Numbered from the stretch's first letter, positions 26,201 to 40,234 are shown. The stretch is 64,000 nucleotides of DNA from Physcomitrium patens (GCF_000002425.4 NC_037269.1:7889067-7953066), one strand, 5' to 3'. Program-made: numbers and translations. Notes: generated by a model from the sequence alone, not told the origin.

Positions 26201-28900
26201 GCAATCTCCCCCCATACTGCCAAAAAGTCGTGTGAAGTTGGCCATGGAACAGGTTCCTTGTTCCAGAGTCAAGCCCAGTTCCGACAGTTGTGGTTGGGCA
26301 CCATGGTGAGCATCCAATTGAATGGCACTGGCTGACTGTAACAAAAGCTTCTGTAATTTAGATGATGAAATCATCCCTTCGTGACTGGTTTGACCCATAC
26401 TTCATTCTCTGAACTTGACAAGAAATTTCAATGTGGTGATTGTAGATTTCATGAAGAGAAGCAATAGGAAGTGTTTTACAAGTAGTCTGACAACTAGTTT
26501 GGCAAGGCATCTCAATTTTGAAAGGGATTAATGGAACAATGCATAACCATTAAAAGGAGATGAGTATATTATTCACATGGATGCATTATTATTTTAACTC
26601 TACGAGCTCATTGTTGTTCTCTATGTGGATAGATAAAAACAAAAAATCAGCTTTAAAAATGAATTCATGAATGATCTTGCAGAAAGTGAGTGTGTGTGTG
26701 GGTATGTATGTATGCATATATATATATATATATATATATTCTTTCATATTCTCAGTTGTATTGTATTTCTTTATTCACCCACTGCACATTCTACATATAA
26801 ATTGTTTTCTTACATATTTTATGAAACAGATGTGAAATTCACATGGATGAAGCAATCACACTCCATATGATGCATCAAGTGAAGATTTATGTATATATTT
26901 AGGGTTGTGTGTTGACTAAATGGTGTCAGAGAATTTGATAAATAAAACTGTCATGCACATATTTTGAGAACTGTGTCTTGAACCGAGTTTATTGGGTAAG
27001 CCACAAGGTGAAAAAATGATATTTTATTTCACAGTATGGGATGATAGCTAGATTCGGGTTAATTAAAGCTATAAATGTGAAACTTTAAATCCCCCAAAGT
27101 GCCAAACAATAAATAAATTTAAAGAATCATATGTATGTATATATATATATCTATATATATATATTTATTTATTTATCTCTACATATATATATATATAAAC
27201 ACACACATACACACATTACAGGTATGACCCACAATACCTTGAAGTGTGAGATTCTTTATCAGCTTCAGAAAATTCCCTTCACCACAGGCTGTGCACAGAA
27301 TTCAATGAATTTGGAGCATTACTGTAGGAAACAATAAAGAAGAAAAGAGGAGCAGGGAATAAGAATAGGAAGATTAAAGAAAAGGGGCATCATACACTGA
27401 GGCTGGAAACAGCATCAGACTATTTTGCTGTTGCTAATTGATAATGTGTTGCACCAACTCAGTCTATTATAGGAATAGGCCATGGCATAAAACATTGAAA
27501 CCCCTCTTTACCCTCCCCACCCCTTCCAACAAACTTTTGTCTCCAAATAGCACCTGAATATGATGTGATTTGAATTCAAATCCTGAGCCTTAAGACTCAC
27601 TGTGTTGCTGCCATGTTATCTGCTCCACATGGGAAGGCTTTGGGTGTTGGCTTTTTGCAGCCCAGTTGGACCAAAGTCCCACACCACATTCATGCATTTG
27701 CATACATATGCACAATAACTTTTGTTTGCATATATATATATATATATACACATGCATATAATTAATGTGTCTACATATAGATGAGATGCTGTGATTACAC
27801 AAACTTCAAGACAAGCTTTTACATTGGAGGACATAGAAAACCTCATTCTTTGTTTGCCATTTCTATATGTATCCTTTCACTTATTGCATTAAATGATTTC
27901 ATGGTTTGTGGGTTCCATTGGACTTTCTCCATGAAAGGAATGTTGGGTGGTCTCCATGTGCACCAGTAGGAGGGAAACCCAAATCCAGAAGGGGAGAATA
28001 GGCACATAATAAGACGGACAAAGGAAGCCTGCCCACTGGGTGTCCCTTCCTCGGCCTTCCTTTAGACACTGAAATGAAAATTCATATATAAATAGTAGAT
28101 ACCAATATATCTGTACATACATGTATATATTTAAAAACGTATGATTATATAATCTGTATGATTATCTTGTTTTGCTATTTTGAACAGAGCAATGGCGTTT
28201 TTGTATTCATTTAATTTTTCAAGCTCTGGCAGCGCATTGAATGCACTGACTGACTGACTGACTGATCGATGGAAATTTGTAATTGTTTTCAGAGCCTCTC
28301 TCTCTCTCAAAAAACTTTTTTTTTTCTTTTGTTTTGTCACATGGAGATCAAGGGACAAAAAAAATGGATGGAGAGTTTTCATCCATCTATACATCCATCC
28401 CTTCCCCTTTCCCAGACAAGATCCCTTGTTGCATTCATTTTGTTTTTAACTCGGTCAGTTGACGGCTGCCCACTCCACTCCACTTCCTCCAGTTCCCCTT
28501 CTGTCCTCTGCTGCTGCTGCTTCTGCTGTCTTCTCCTGTGCTCAATGTTTCCTTTTTCCTTTATACCCAAAGGCTCATTAGACTGGTGTAATAGCCCATG
28601 GGAGAAGTTGAGGTTTCAGTTGGAAGGGAATTTGGAAGGGGAGAAAAAGAGAATGAAAAACAGAGAGATCAACAACACAAAAAGAGAATGTTGTTCTTGC
28701 ACCACTGTTGACAGAACTTCTAGGCCCACTCTTCCGCTTGCAGTGTTGTGTTGCACATTTGCTGTTAGGATTTAAACCAAGCATTTCTCCCATAGTTGAT
28801 GATATGCAACCAAATGGTTTGGTATAATTTTTCCTCCGCCCACTGCACACCATTGAATGCAGCATTGTTTCTCTTGATCCAAAGAGTCTAGACAATCACA
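23265..28900. other. Upstream region of the TRM gene and intergenic DNA
   Basis: The first 1-2 kb probably contain the 5' leader and promoter of the minus-strand TRM gene. Start site and leader introns were not resolved. Open frames at 25.0-25.3, 26.1-26.4 and 28.3-28.9 kb show no domain, have shadows on the opposite strand and include simple sequence. Simple repeats include (AT)n near 26.72, 27.14 and 27.73 kb, ATTT units near 25.97 kb and a GACT-type repeat near 28.25 kb. Confidence 0.5.
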
Positions 28901-31900
28901 CCTCTCAACAGTAGCCAAATTCTACTCACAGCTTTTAAGCTTTTGGGAATCCTGTAGGCAAAAAGATAATGTTTCTACAAGGGTTGGAACTGTGTGGGGC
29001 TTGGAAGATGGCCAGTCGCAATGCCCATACTGTGGTTCCTTTCTTCATGTCCCTCATATTGCACTCGCATAATTGCATTTCAAATTGTCATTCTTTGTTG
29101 TCTATCACCTTGGTCTATGTTTGCCATTAATTGTAGAATGTAAATCCCCTACTTCCACACTTTACTAGTAGAGGAACACTCCCCAAAATGGTAAAGTATG
29201 GATTCTCTAATTTCCATCAAATACATGAGAGAACATTGGTCAACACTATCATCTATCATCCTTCTTTACTTGTTAATAGCCATTTCATAATGCCATGTTA
29301 ATTAGAGGAGGCCCGCCTCTTTATGCATCCACTCTTTATTCCATGTATTTGCCCATTTGAGCTTAAAGTTTACAAGTAGCACACCTCTTCACTTCTAGGT
29401 TGCTACCTCTTATATTGTGAATCACTTTTTAACTAAAGATTTTCATAATTTTGCCATGTAATGCATAAAAGAGATCTGACTTGGCTATTAGTGGCACCTA
29501 AGGTCTCATAGTAAGTAATCTATGTCGCCATATCAGAGAAAGGACAACTTCTTTGTTATCCCTTGCCATGTTGTAACTATTCTAATTTTCTTGATTCTAC
29601 CCTTAGTATATATCACTTCATGTTGTGGCCTCCTTGCTCTCTGATTTTAGAGCCTTTTCATTTCCATTGATATTTCTTTGACACTTTGTGACTAAGGTTC
29701 TACTACATATGTTTTAACCTTATGGCATATTTAATGTTCTATAGCTTGTAGATCCACTTGATAGTTTTGACTAATTTGCTACATCATTCTGGACATCATT
29801 GACTCTTTGGAGGGGAAGAGCCATTCCTACTCTCCTTTGCAAAGATGAAGTGTTGGACATATCATGAATTATTTTTAATGTCAATAAAATAAAGTTATCA
29901 ACATCATCTATGCTCCCTCTTCTTTTGATTTTAAGTTAAAGTAGTCCTAAATTTCTATAAAACTCAAAAGATTGCATTACCTCTCTATATCCCTATATGT
30001 TTATAATTCATTTTTATGAAGAATTGCTACCATAGTTTTAGAAAATCTTGGGATAATTCCAAAGATTTTAGATTGCAACTACATACTACATATTAACCAT
30101 TCTTCATTGCATGTTGGGTTCATATATGTGATGCATGGAAGGAAGGTCTTTTATGCTATAGCAATTTTATTTTATACTATATAATCCTTCTTACTTTAAT
30201 GCTTCTATAGAGTGAAGAATTCTAAGCTTAAGTGCCATCTCTCTCTTCTAAATAGTTAAAATTTATTTAAGTAATATCTCAATATTAGGTGTAAATTAAA
30301 ATTGCTTGGCTCCATCCTCTTAACTATCCATCAATATTATTATTACATCCATTGTCGTGTTGTGGTTTGGCTACCATGTAAAAATAATGTGATTATATAT
30401 TTTATGTACAATTTACTTAGCAACATAATAAGAGCCATGTTACTGGATTTTAGTTGGTTGTAGAGTGTGGTTAAATTATTACTTTAAAAGAAGGTTTTAT
30501 AAAAGGATTACTATTAGAATTTGTAAAAAATTATTTTCTTTTGATAGTGGCTTTTAAGATTGGTTTTGATTGATAGTAACTTCTAAATATTTAGAGTCAC
30601 CTGTGTTAGACATTGGTGACCTTTGAAAACTTATTTTGCTTGTTTTATTTGGTATTTAAAGCATAAATTATGTAAATCTTATAAGAAAAATGATTGAAGA
30701 AGGATTTTGGTAGAAAAGGGAGTAATTGAGGTACCAATATGGATGAATGAAGATGGATGATATAAATCTCTATTCCTATTGGCTAAAAATCAAGTCCAAT
30801 GGACTTGAAGGAGACTGCCTAAGGCCATATTAGGGATTAAGGTTAGTTTTTCAGGGAATTTGAACTTTAAAGACTAAGATTAGAGAGTTCAAGTTTTTGG
30901 CTATGGTTATGGTGCAAATCTTGTATGATTTGGAGTTTATATGAAGGAGATATAGGCGCTCAAAGTTAAGCTATTGATGTTGGAGCTACTGTCACTCTTT
31001 TTAACATAACGCATGTGTACAAAGGGCAATTGAGGATTGGCAATTGCAATTAGATAGAGTACTTTTGCGGCTACACTTTTTGTATATTGCTTACTAGATT
31101 CTCAGTTGGATTGAAAGAGATATTGGATTTTGAAGTCAACACATACAATCTAAGGGTAGTAAGTGACCTGATTTACTAGTAGTTGTGTCTTGAGCTATAT
31201 CTTGAGAAATTTGACAAGGTTTTGGCTCAAAATTTTAAGAAATGTGTATATTCATGTTAATAAACTTTTTATATTAATTTTATGGCATTTGAATATTGGA
31301 TTCTTAAGATATTAAGAAAATAGTGCTCAAGTACTTATAAATTAGGATTCAAAGCATGTGCTGGGGTTTCTTAGATGCTAGAAGCTCAGAGGTATATTTT
31401 TGCAGTTGGATATTTTTGTGATAAAACTTAAGGGTGAATTCTACCTACTCTATAAATTTGAAAAAAATTGAATTGTTAGATCAAGAGTTATAAATTTCTA
31501 AAGTTTGAAAAGAGAAAATCCTTCGTGGAAAAAATATGTTTTAAAGGGATTTTGCTATATTTTGAATTTTATGCAAAATAAAGGAGTTTTAGAAGCTAAG
31601 ACAAGATACATATAAAATTTTAAGCTAAACTCTCTATAGCTAGATATCTAGTGTATTCCCAAATAATAAATCACGTGATACAACACCATTGCATTAATGA
31701 GATTAATTCCTCTCTTATTTGTGAATTGATAACATAATATTCATTCAACTTTTGTGTGGGCACATTGTATTGTTGATCATATTAAGTAGTTATTAAATGA
31801 GGCTTTAATCTTAATTATATATTTTTTTTGGTGCCTCTCCATAATGAAATAAAGAAGAGCATTGTAAATAATAATATGTTGTTAATTATGGCCCCTCTTC

Positions 31901-32542
31901 TTGTTATATTAACTATCATTGAATTCTAATAGTTTAGTTTTTTTGTTGATTTTTTGTTATAAAAATATGTCAAATTTTATTTATTTAAGAGAGAAACCAA
32001 ATAAGGCACCTAATAGCTTACACATAGTTTCTTCATTTGCCTAGATAATACTAAGTTTATTTGTCTATGAAAGACATACTACTATGTGCTTAATTTCCAA
32101 TATCTATTAGATTTGAATCAATTAATAATGAATCCCAAACCTTGGAAAAAAGTCTCCAAAATATCAATTGCATGCCTCACATTGTTTTTTGTGCCTAGTA
32201 AAGCAAAAGATGTAACATTTGTATACTATGTCATAATTTTTTGTCAATTCATCATAAAAAATTATATTCTTTTAATTGTATCTTGTTCAACTCCTTTTAT
32301 CATAAATAAAATTAAGAACTTTTTTACTATGAGAAATAAGTACAGCACTAGTAGATATCTTTATTCTATACTTCTCTCAATTATATAGGATGTCAAAAAA
32401 AAGAAAAATTAATTTTAATACTAATTTAATATTTTAAAATAGTAATTATATTATTTATATAAATTTCTATAGAAATTATATTTTGTATAATAATTTGAAT
32501 GAGAAGTTCTACTCCACCATACCATATGCTTTTGAGAAGTCA

Positions 32543-32573
<31 letters not shown>

Positions 32574-33856
32574 TCGTTGACTTAATTTTTTTGTCTGTAT
32601 CATAATTTTATGGATTAATAATAGGTTGTCAAAAATATATTATTTTGATAGGAATATAGATTGATCTATGCTAATAATATATATAAATATTAGTTGAAAT
32701 CAAAGTTACAAGGCCTTAACATAAATCTTATAGCTAATATTAAGTAATGTAATAGATCTCCAATTAGAGAAATCATACCTTCGTTTGTTCTTATAAATCA
32801 AGGCTATAAGGCCTTAGATTATTCTATTAAAGAAGCTATCATGATAAATACTTCTAAGCAACATATCTAAATATTCATGTCTTATGATATTTCAAAATAT
32901 TCTATAGAATTTTAAAATAATTCTATTGGAACTAAGTTACTTGTCGATTGATATAGAGTTTAGTACCACTGTGATTTTATTTAAGGTGAATAGCCTCCTA
33001 AGGTACTCTTTGAATTCCTCAGTTAGTTAATTAGAGACTCCTTCTATTACTTATTGCCCTACTACCCTTATCTTTTTAAGGGCTAGGCAGGCCCAATATA
33101 ACTTCTAATAGTAGGTTTGGCATAAATATGCCAAAACTTCTAGGCTACCATGGAGTTGTCCATATTCATCAATAAGTTTTGTTATGTGAGAGGCTCCTAA
33201 TTGTTTGTTGTATATTTTGAGAAACTCAGGCGAAGTTCCATCTTTCATGCATTTCTACTTTAGTTGCACGTAAAAGCTTTGTCCAATGATCTTTGTGGCT
33301 TCTAATTGTTGGAATTTGTCTATGCATTTTGCAAGCCAAGTTTGACTCCTTTCATTGCTTAAGCAATGTTGAAGTTCTTCTATTGCATCACCCAACTTAT
33401 ATCAAAGGTGGTCCTTATAACATTACCAATCTTATGCTTTGCATATATAATATAATTTGTAGAATTTTATGTATATTTTTTTCTTTTCAAAGAAGGATAG
33501 AAATGCATATATATGCCAAATTTGACATATGCATATTTGGACTTCATCATCCAACAAGAATTAAATGCTCATAATATATTGGAATTTTTGACATTGTTTC
33601 AATTTCAAATGGACTTGTTTCCAAATTTCATAGTAATCTAAATAAGTATTATTGGCTAAAATTATATCATTATAGCTATTTATTATTATATTAGGCTATA
33701 AAGATATATATGTCTAATGAAGGTGTACCATGACACATGTTTCTTTACAATGTTTGTTGTTCTAATTGAATCTTAGGATGTGTGATGATAGAAAGTTGTT
33801 GACCACTTGTAAAGTTGACAAAAAAATATTAAAATTTTGGTGTTCATTATTGATAA
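28900..33856. other. AT-rich gene-free DNA, probably decayed repeats
   Basis: No frame longer than about 100 codons has any recognisable content. Islands of less biased sequence (29.0-29.8 kb, 30.7-31.2 kb, 32.95-33.4 kb) read like old transposon or pseudogene remains but could not be matched to a family. A 26-A tract lies at 32548-32573. Confidence 0.5.
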
Positions 33857-33861
33857 GTACT
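33857..33861. repeat. Target-site duplication GTACT (left) of chromovirus copy 1
   Basis: GTACT immediately precedes TGTCACGGCC and is repeated at 40235-40239, right after the element's last base. Confidence 0.92.
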
Positions 33862-34414
33862 TGTCACGGCCATAATCATGTAAGCTAATAATTACATATA
33901 GAAATAGGTAGAAGTAAGTAAAAGTAGATAAAAGTAAGTTAATTCTATAATATTTAATATAGAAGCTTCCTAGAAACTTCCTAGACGCTGCTTTGACTTC
34001 ATAGGTGTCTTTAATTGACTTTTTGGATTAGAAACGTGGTCAACAAGTTGGCCATGTGCCACACATGTTGTTAGCTTGAAGATCAAGCTAACTATGTGGC
34101 CCACACGTAGAAAAACTTGCCTTCTAAGTCAAGGCATGTGTCCTACAAAGTCAACACATATTGGAGGTCCTATAGAACGTCGCCACGTAGTCCTTTGTTA
34201 GATAGTATATATAGAGACAAGAGTGAAGGCTTCTTCACTCTTGTCAACTCCTTTCTTGCTTCTAGTCCAGGTTCAAGAGTCTTTAGTTTCTTGTCTTGTG
34301 GCAATAGCCATTCCAGTTTCCTTTTAATATACCTACTTGTTCATATTTTGACTTATTATATCGAGATAGCCTTTTGGTGTATATTTTCCCTCATCAAGTC
34401 TTTGTCCTTGACAG
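33862..34414 (+). repeat. 5' LTR of chromovirus copy 1
   Basis: Starts TGTCACGGCC and ends CCTTGACA. It contains a TATATATA box at 34206-34213 and a 13-bp-stem hairpin at 34216-34245. U3/R/U5 limits follow from the TATA position. Confidence 0.93.
34206..34247 (+). promoter_or_regulatory. LTR core promoter: TATA box and predicted RNA start
   Basis: TATATATA begins at 34206. The 11-base block ACTCTTGTCAA starts 31 bases downstream at 34237, the usual plant TATA-to-start distance. The RNA is therefore predicted to begin with the block that matches the primer-binding site. The same geometry (31 bases) holds in copy 2. Confidence 0.6.
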
Positions 34415-34416
34415 AT

Positions 34417-34427
34417 TGACAAGAGTA
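34417..34427 (+). other. Primer-binding site of self-priming type, copy 1
   Basis: TTGACAAGAGT lies two bases after the 5' LTR and is the exact reverse complement of 34237-34247 in the LTR. In Tf1/sushi-type elements the first ~11 bases of the RNA prime reverse transcription in just this way. A TATCAGAGC word some 20 bases inside the LTR edge recalls the initiator-tRNA site but sits too far from the LTR. Confidence 0.7.
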
Positions 34428-37400
34428 CACTTACAATATCAGAGCTTTGTTTTTTTTTGAGTAAGAGTGGATTACCCCTTTCTCTTGACAAGACATAAGC
34501 GTATTAGAAGTTTGCGGATTACCCACTTCTAAACTGATATTGTTCTTAGTATCTTCTTTGTTATCAAGTCTTTCTTTTCTTTTGTCTTGAGCAGTATCAA
34601 ACAAATTTTTCTTCTTAGTGTCATTATGGCAGAGCTTGTTGAAATGAAGAGTGCAATGGCACAAATGCAAGAGCAAATGAGGGAGTTAATGCTTGCGATG
34701 CATCAACTCAATTTACCAACACATAAAAGAACAAGAATAGCAAAAAGTAGGGATATAGAGATGATCGGAGCTGCTTCAACATCTACAACAAATCACGTTC
34801 CTTCCCCAATTGTATAACACCCTGTAAGTACTAGAGAACCAAGAATTGCCTTACCCGAGAAATTTGATGGTATGATATCAAAGTTTTGAGGGTTCATCAA
34901 TCAAGTACAATTGGCAATTGAACTTTAACCGCGAAGCTATCCAACTCCAAGATCACAAGTCAGGTTTATTGACACTCTACTTTCTGGTTCTGCATTATCG
35001 TGGTTTTTGTCTTTTCTTGAACAACGAAATCCAATATTGGACAATTTGGAAGCTTTTTTGGCGGAGTTTCGATCTATGTATGGTGAACACGATGTAACTC
35101 GTGTTGCAACAAATAAGATCCGAATTCTGTGACAAGAAAATCGCTCAGTAACAGTATATGCTTCACAATTTCGACAACTTGCAATTGACATCAAGTGGGA
35201 TGATGCTGCACTCATCAGTCAATTTCTTTATGGATTGCAATACGAAGTAAAGAAATTGATGCTCAACTTACGTGATCCTCAAACTTTGAGTCAAGCAATC
35301 GATTTTGCAGTAAAATGTGATAATCGACTTTTCGAATTTTGATCCGAGAATCATTCACGGGAACCTCAACGTTATTACTCAATGGCAACATCAACATCTT
35401 TGCCAAACGTACATTCAGAAGTAGAAGACATGCAAATTAACGCGGTACGTTTTAAACCCCTAACTGAGCAAGAAAAGATTCGTCGTCATCAAGAAGGATT
35501 ATGTTTATATTGCGGAGAACCTAAGCACACTGCTCAACATTGTCCAAAGAAACGACGCAACTATAAAATGAGGGGTACGACGGTCAAAGAAGACAACATG
35601 TCAGAAAACGGATTCGTCCAGCTACAATAGGGACCGTGCAGCTGGAACCTTGTACAATTCCTAATGAAGGTCCTATCCTCTCCTCAGAACCCTCTCCTTG
35701 TTTTATAATAGACTTATATTTAGGACCTAAGAATTACAAAGCCTCTGCTTTATTAGATTCGGAAGCCTCAGCATGTTTTTTAGATGAATAATTTGTTAAA
35801 AGTCGTAAAATACCCTTTGTATAGAAACCTAAACCAGTACATGTAGAAGTCATAGATGGTCGTCCCTTGTCTTCTGGAGATGTCACTCATGAAACTCATC
35901 CTATAAAAGTAACAATAGACGGTCATGATAGCTACATAGCTTTTAACATAATTAAATCCCCGTCCAATCCAGTTATTTTAGGTTTATCCTGGCTAGAAAA
36001 ATATAACCCTCGAATAGATTGGAATTCACGTAAACTTGACTTTTTCCAAAGCGTTATTAATAGTTCTACCAACCAAGTAAAAAATTATAAGTCTAGTATA
36101 GTAAAACCCGTACTGATAGGTGCAAAAGCATTTATACACGCAGCAAAAGAAGGATCAACTTTTGCTATTTATGCTGCACCTATTTCTGAAAACGTAAAGA
36201 CTTCAAGTGGCATTCCAAGTCAATATCAGGAGTATCAAGACGTTTTTGAGAAAAAGAATGCAGATATTCTTCCTGAGCATCGCCCATATGATTGTTCAAT
36301 CGACCTCAAGGAAGGAACTCAGCCACCATTTGGACCAATTTACAGTTTATCGCAAGATGAGATGGCTGAACTCAAGACATATATTGATGAGAATTTAGCG
36401 AAGAATTTCATACGCCATTCAAAATCTCCAGCAGGAGCTCCAATTCTATTCGTAAAGAAAAAAGATGGATCTTTACGAATGTGTGTTGATTATCGAGGAC
36501 TCAACAAGATCACAATCAAGAACAGGTATCCATTACCTTTGATATCAGGACTCCTTGACCAGTTGAATCAAGCTAAGATCTATACAAAAATAGATTTAAG
36601 AGGAGCATATAATCTAGTACGGATCAAAGAAGGAGATGAATGGAAGACCACGTTTCGAACCAGGTATGGACATTTCAAATATAATGTCATGCCCTTTGGA
36701 CTCACGAATGCACCAGCTGCTTTTCAACATCTCATGAATGATGTATTTCGTGAATTCTTAGACAATTTTGTCGTCTGCTATCTAGACAATATCCTGATCT
36801 ATTCTAAGAACGTCGAAGAACATGAAATACATGTTCGTCAAGTATTACAAAAACTTAGAGATGCAGGATTGTACGCCAAGATGGAAAAGTGTGTATTTCA
36901 CACTACTCAAGTTGACTTTTTAGGATACATCATTTCAAATGATGGTCTCATGATGGATTCTAAGAAAGTCCAAACAATCATGGATTGGAAGATTCCAAGG
37001 ACAGTAAGAGATGTCCAATGTTTCTTGAGATTTGCCAATTACTATCGGATCTTCATCAAAGATTTCTCATGAGTTGCAGCTCCACTTACACGCTTGACTA
37101 GTAAAGATAAATTCCAATGGAATCAAGAAGCGGAAGCAGCATTTGAAGCCTTGAAGACATCGTTTGTCTCTGCACCAATCTTATATCGTGTTGACTTTTC
37201 CAAGGCATTTTTTATGGAAACAGATGCATCAGATTTTGCCTTGGGTGCAGTTTTATCACAAATGGGAACAGATGACAAACTTCATCCGATAGCTTTTCAT
37301 TCAAGAAAATTCTCAGCAGCCGAGATCAATTATGAGATCCACGATAAAGAACTTCTTGCGATCGTGGATTCCTTTCAAGAATGGCGTCATTATCTAGAAG

Positions 37401-39682
37401 GCGCTTCTAGTCCAGTCACTGTGTATACAGATCACAAGAACCTCGAGTATTTCATATCAGCACGCGTGTTGAATCGTCGTCAAGCTCGTTGGAGTATGTC
37501 TTTGTCAAGATTCGAGTTCATTATCACTTATCGGCCAGGAAAACAACAAGGTTTATCTGATGCCCTATCTAGACGTTCTTATTTTGCACCAAAAGAGGGA
37601 GATGCAGCTTTTGAGCAACAAAGAACGGTCCTCTTGAAACCGGAGCAATTTCATCTTCGAGCAATGAAATCAACATTGACTGTTGATTCAACTTTTCTAA
37701 AGTAAATCCAGTCCAGTATGTCCTCAGACCCTCTTGTTTATGATATCGAGAATAATTCTTCCAAGTTTCATGATCCTTCTAAGTTCGAGTTCAAGAATAA
37801 TCTATTATATTTTGAAGGATGCCTATATGTTCCAGAAGGAGAAGCACGTTTACGTGTTCTTCAAGCACGTCATGACTTTCCAACAACAAGGCACTTTGGA
37901 TATAATAAGACTTTGGAACTCATATCAAGAGATTTTTGGTGGCCACAAATGTGGAATTCAGTCAAAGACTTTGTACAATCATGTGATATTTGTTCAAGAT
38001 CAAAAATTCCTCGTCATCGACTTTACGGACTTCTTCAGCTATTACCTATACTAGAACAACCATGGTCTTCAGTTTCTATGGATTTCATCACAGATCTTCC
38101 AAGCTCAAGATCTTATGATTCTATATTTGTGATAGTAGATCGTTTCACCAAAATGGCACATTTTATGCCATGTACAAAATCTATCACAGGTGAAGAAAAA
38201 GCTAAGCTTTTCATTGATAATATCTATCGCTATCATGGATTACCTAAAGATATCATATCAGATAGGGGAACTCAATTTGTGTCAAGATTTTGAAGGACCC
38301 TTTTCAAGATTTTAAAAGTGGACATAAAGCTATCTTTGACTTTGCATGCTCAAACTAATGGACAAACAGAGCGCGTAAACCAAGTCTTGGAGCAATATTT
38401 AAGGTGTACTATCAACTACCAACAAGATGATTGGACAACCTTTTTGCCATTGGCAGAGTTTGCTTATAATAATACGGTACATTCTTCCATGCAACAAACA
38501 CCTTTCTTTGCCAATTATGGCTATCATCCACGACTTGATACTTTTGATTTTTCAAAAGTTGATAATCCTGCAGCAGAAGATATGGCAAATCGGTTGTCAG
38601 AGTTACATGCAATAATGAAGATGCAATTGAAGGAAGCTCAAGAACGACAAAAGATAAACGCAGATCTATATCGTAAGGAGCAACCACAAATCAATGTGGG
38701 TGATAAGGTATGGCTACTTCGTCGCAATATCAAGACTACTCGACCTTGTGACAAGTTGGATTATCGTAGGCTTGGCCCCTTTTCTGTTTCTGAACAGATC
38801 AACCCAGTTGCATATCGGTTACATCTACTGGAGTCAATGAAGATCCATCCTGTATTCCACGTGTCTCTTCTTGAACCATATAAGACAGTGGATATACAAG
38901 GAAGAAGACAAATGCCACCGCCTCCTATAGAAGTAGATAATAATGAAGAATTTGAGGTGGAAGAGATATTAGACTCAAGGCGGCACCGAAATAAGCTGGA
39001 ATATCTTGTTCATTGGCACGGATATGATATTAGTGAACGCACATGGGAGCCATCCAGGAATCTAGGAAATGCATCAGCTAAAGTCAAAGTTTTTCATCAA
39101 CGACATCCATCAAAACCAAGATGAAAATCTCTCTTATAAAAGAGACAAGATTGAGGCAAGATAACATTCAATTTCCTATCCTTGTTTGTAACTTCTTTGC
39201 ATTTGTGACGCTAATTAGATGGAGAGCCAACAACCAGCGGATTCAACTCAAGAACCTTCGTTTGCTGACCTGCCGGATGAGATATTATGATTGTCACAAC
39301 CTTCAAGATGACGCAATCGAGATGAAGATCTTCAAGAACGACATGTTCTTCCTCGAACAGATGGTGAGATACAACGCGTTTGGTATCACGATTTGGGAAG
39401 GGACTCTCGATGTTTGGTGATTTTGCTAGAGGTAGGAACAACTCCTGATAGTGTTCCGAATATTCTATTCGAAGGAAGTTACGAAGGCCTCAACAATGAT
39501 CAAATAACTGGGTGGTCTTCCTGCCCTGGTATGGGACACTACCGATAGTTGAGAGGCCCTATCAATCATCTTGGAAGAGAACAGAGATCAGAGTATGTGG
39601 CGAATATAATTTGTCGCATTATAGATTTTCTCAACATATGATGACCGCTCCTCGTGGAACTCGTCTCTAGAAGGGGGGGTAA

Positions 39683-40234
39683 TGTCACGGCCATAATCAT
39701 GTAAGTTAATAATTACATATAGAAATAGGTAGAAGTAAGTAAAAGTAGATAAAAGTAAGTTAATTCTATAGTATTTAATATGGAAGCTTCCTAGAAACTT
39801 CTTAGACGCTGCTTTGACTTCATAGGTGTCTTTAATTGACTTTTTGGATTAGAAACGTGGTCAACAAGTTGGCCATGTGCCACACATGTTGTTAGCTTGA
39901 AGATCAAGCTAACTATGTGGCGCACACGTAGAAAAACTTGCCTTGTAAGTCAAGGCATGTGTCCTACAAAGTCAACACATATTGGAGGTCCTATAGAACG
40001 TCGCCACGTAGCCCTTTGTTAGATAATATATATAGAGACAAGAGTGAAGGCTTCTTCACTCTTGTCAACTCCTTTCTTGCTTCTAGTCCAGGTTCAAGAG
40101 TCTTTAGTTTCTTGTCTTGTGGCAATAGCCATTCCAGTTTCCTTTTTATATACCTACTTGTTCATATTTTGACTTATTATATCGAGATAGCCTTTTGGTG
40201 TATATTTTCCCTCATCGAGTCTTTGTCCTTGGCA
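39683..40234 (+). repeat. 3' LTR of chromovirus copy 1
   Basis: Starts TGTCACGGCC directly after a purine tract (AGAAGGGGGGG then TAA) and ends CTTGGCA before GTACT. About 2% different from the 5' LTR by eye. Confidence 0.93.

Larger units (their letters stand above)
33862..40234 (+). mobile_element. Ty3/gypsy chromovirus copy 1 (fossil)
   Basis: This is a 6373-bp LTR element with 553/552-bp LTRs (33862-34414 and 39683-40234), TG...CA ends and a perfect GTACT target duplication. Approximate parts in order: gag from ~34.63 kb with a CCHC knuckle (CLYCGEPKHTAQHC) at ~35.5 kb, protease ~35.7-36.0, reverse transcriptase ~36.4-36.9, RNase H ~37.1-37.5, integrase ~37.9-38.6, and a C-terminal chromodomain (LEYLVHWHGYDISERTWEP) at ~39.0 kb. 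A polypurine tract lies just before the 3' LTR. It is broken, with roughly half a dozen breaks. The LTRs differ at about 11-12 sites (about 2%), so insertion was recent, about a million years ago on usual plant rates. Overall plan and self-priming signature fit the Tcn1-like chromoviruses known from mosses and fungi. That clade call is inference. Confidence 0.93.

Noticed and set aside
26111-26398. 95-codon minus-strand frame
   Set aside because: Protein-like composition over a short GC-richer patch, but no domain, no neighbouring exons and an open shadow frame on the plus strand.
28269-28895. 168-codon plus-strand and 105-codon minus-strand frames
   Set aside because: Ser/Cys/Leu-rich because of CT-rich simple sequence. 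No domain.
34432-34448. TATCAGAGC word resembling an initiator-tRNA(Met) primer site
   Set aside because: About 20 bases away from the LTR end fixed by the target duplication, so too far for a normal tRNA primer. The self-complementary site next to the LTR explains the data better.
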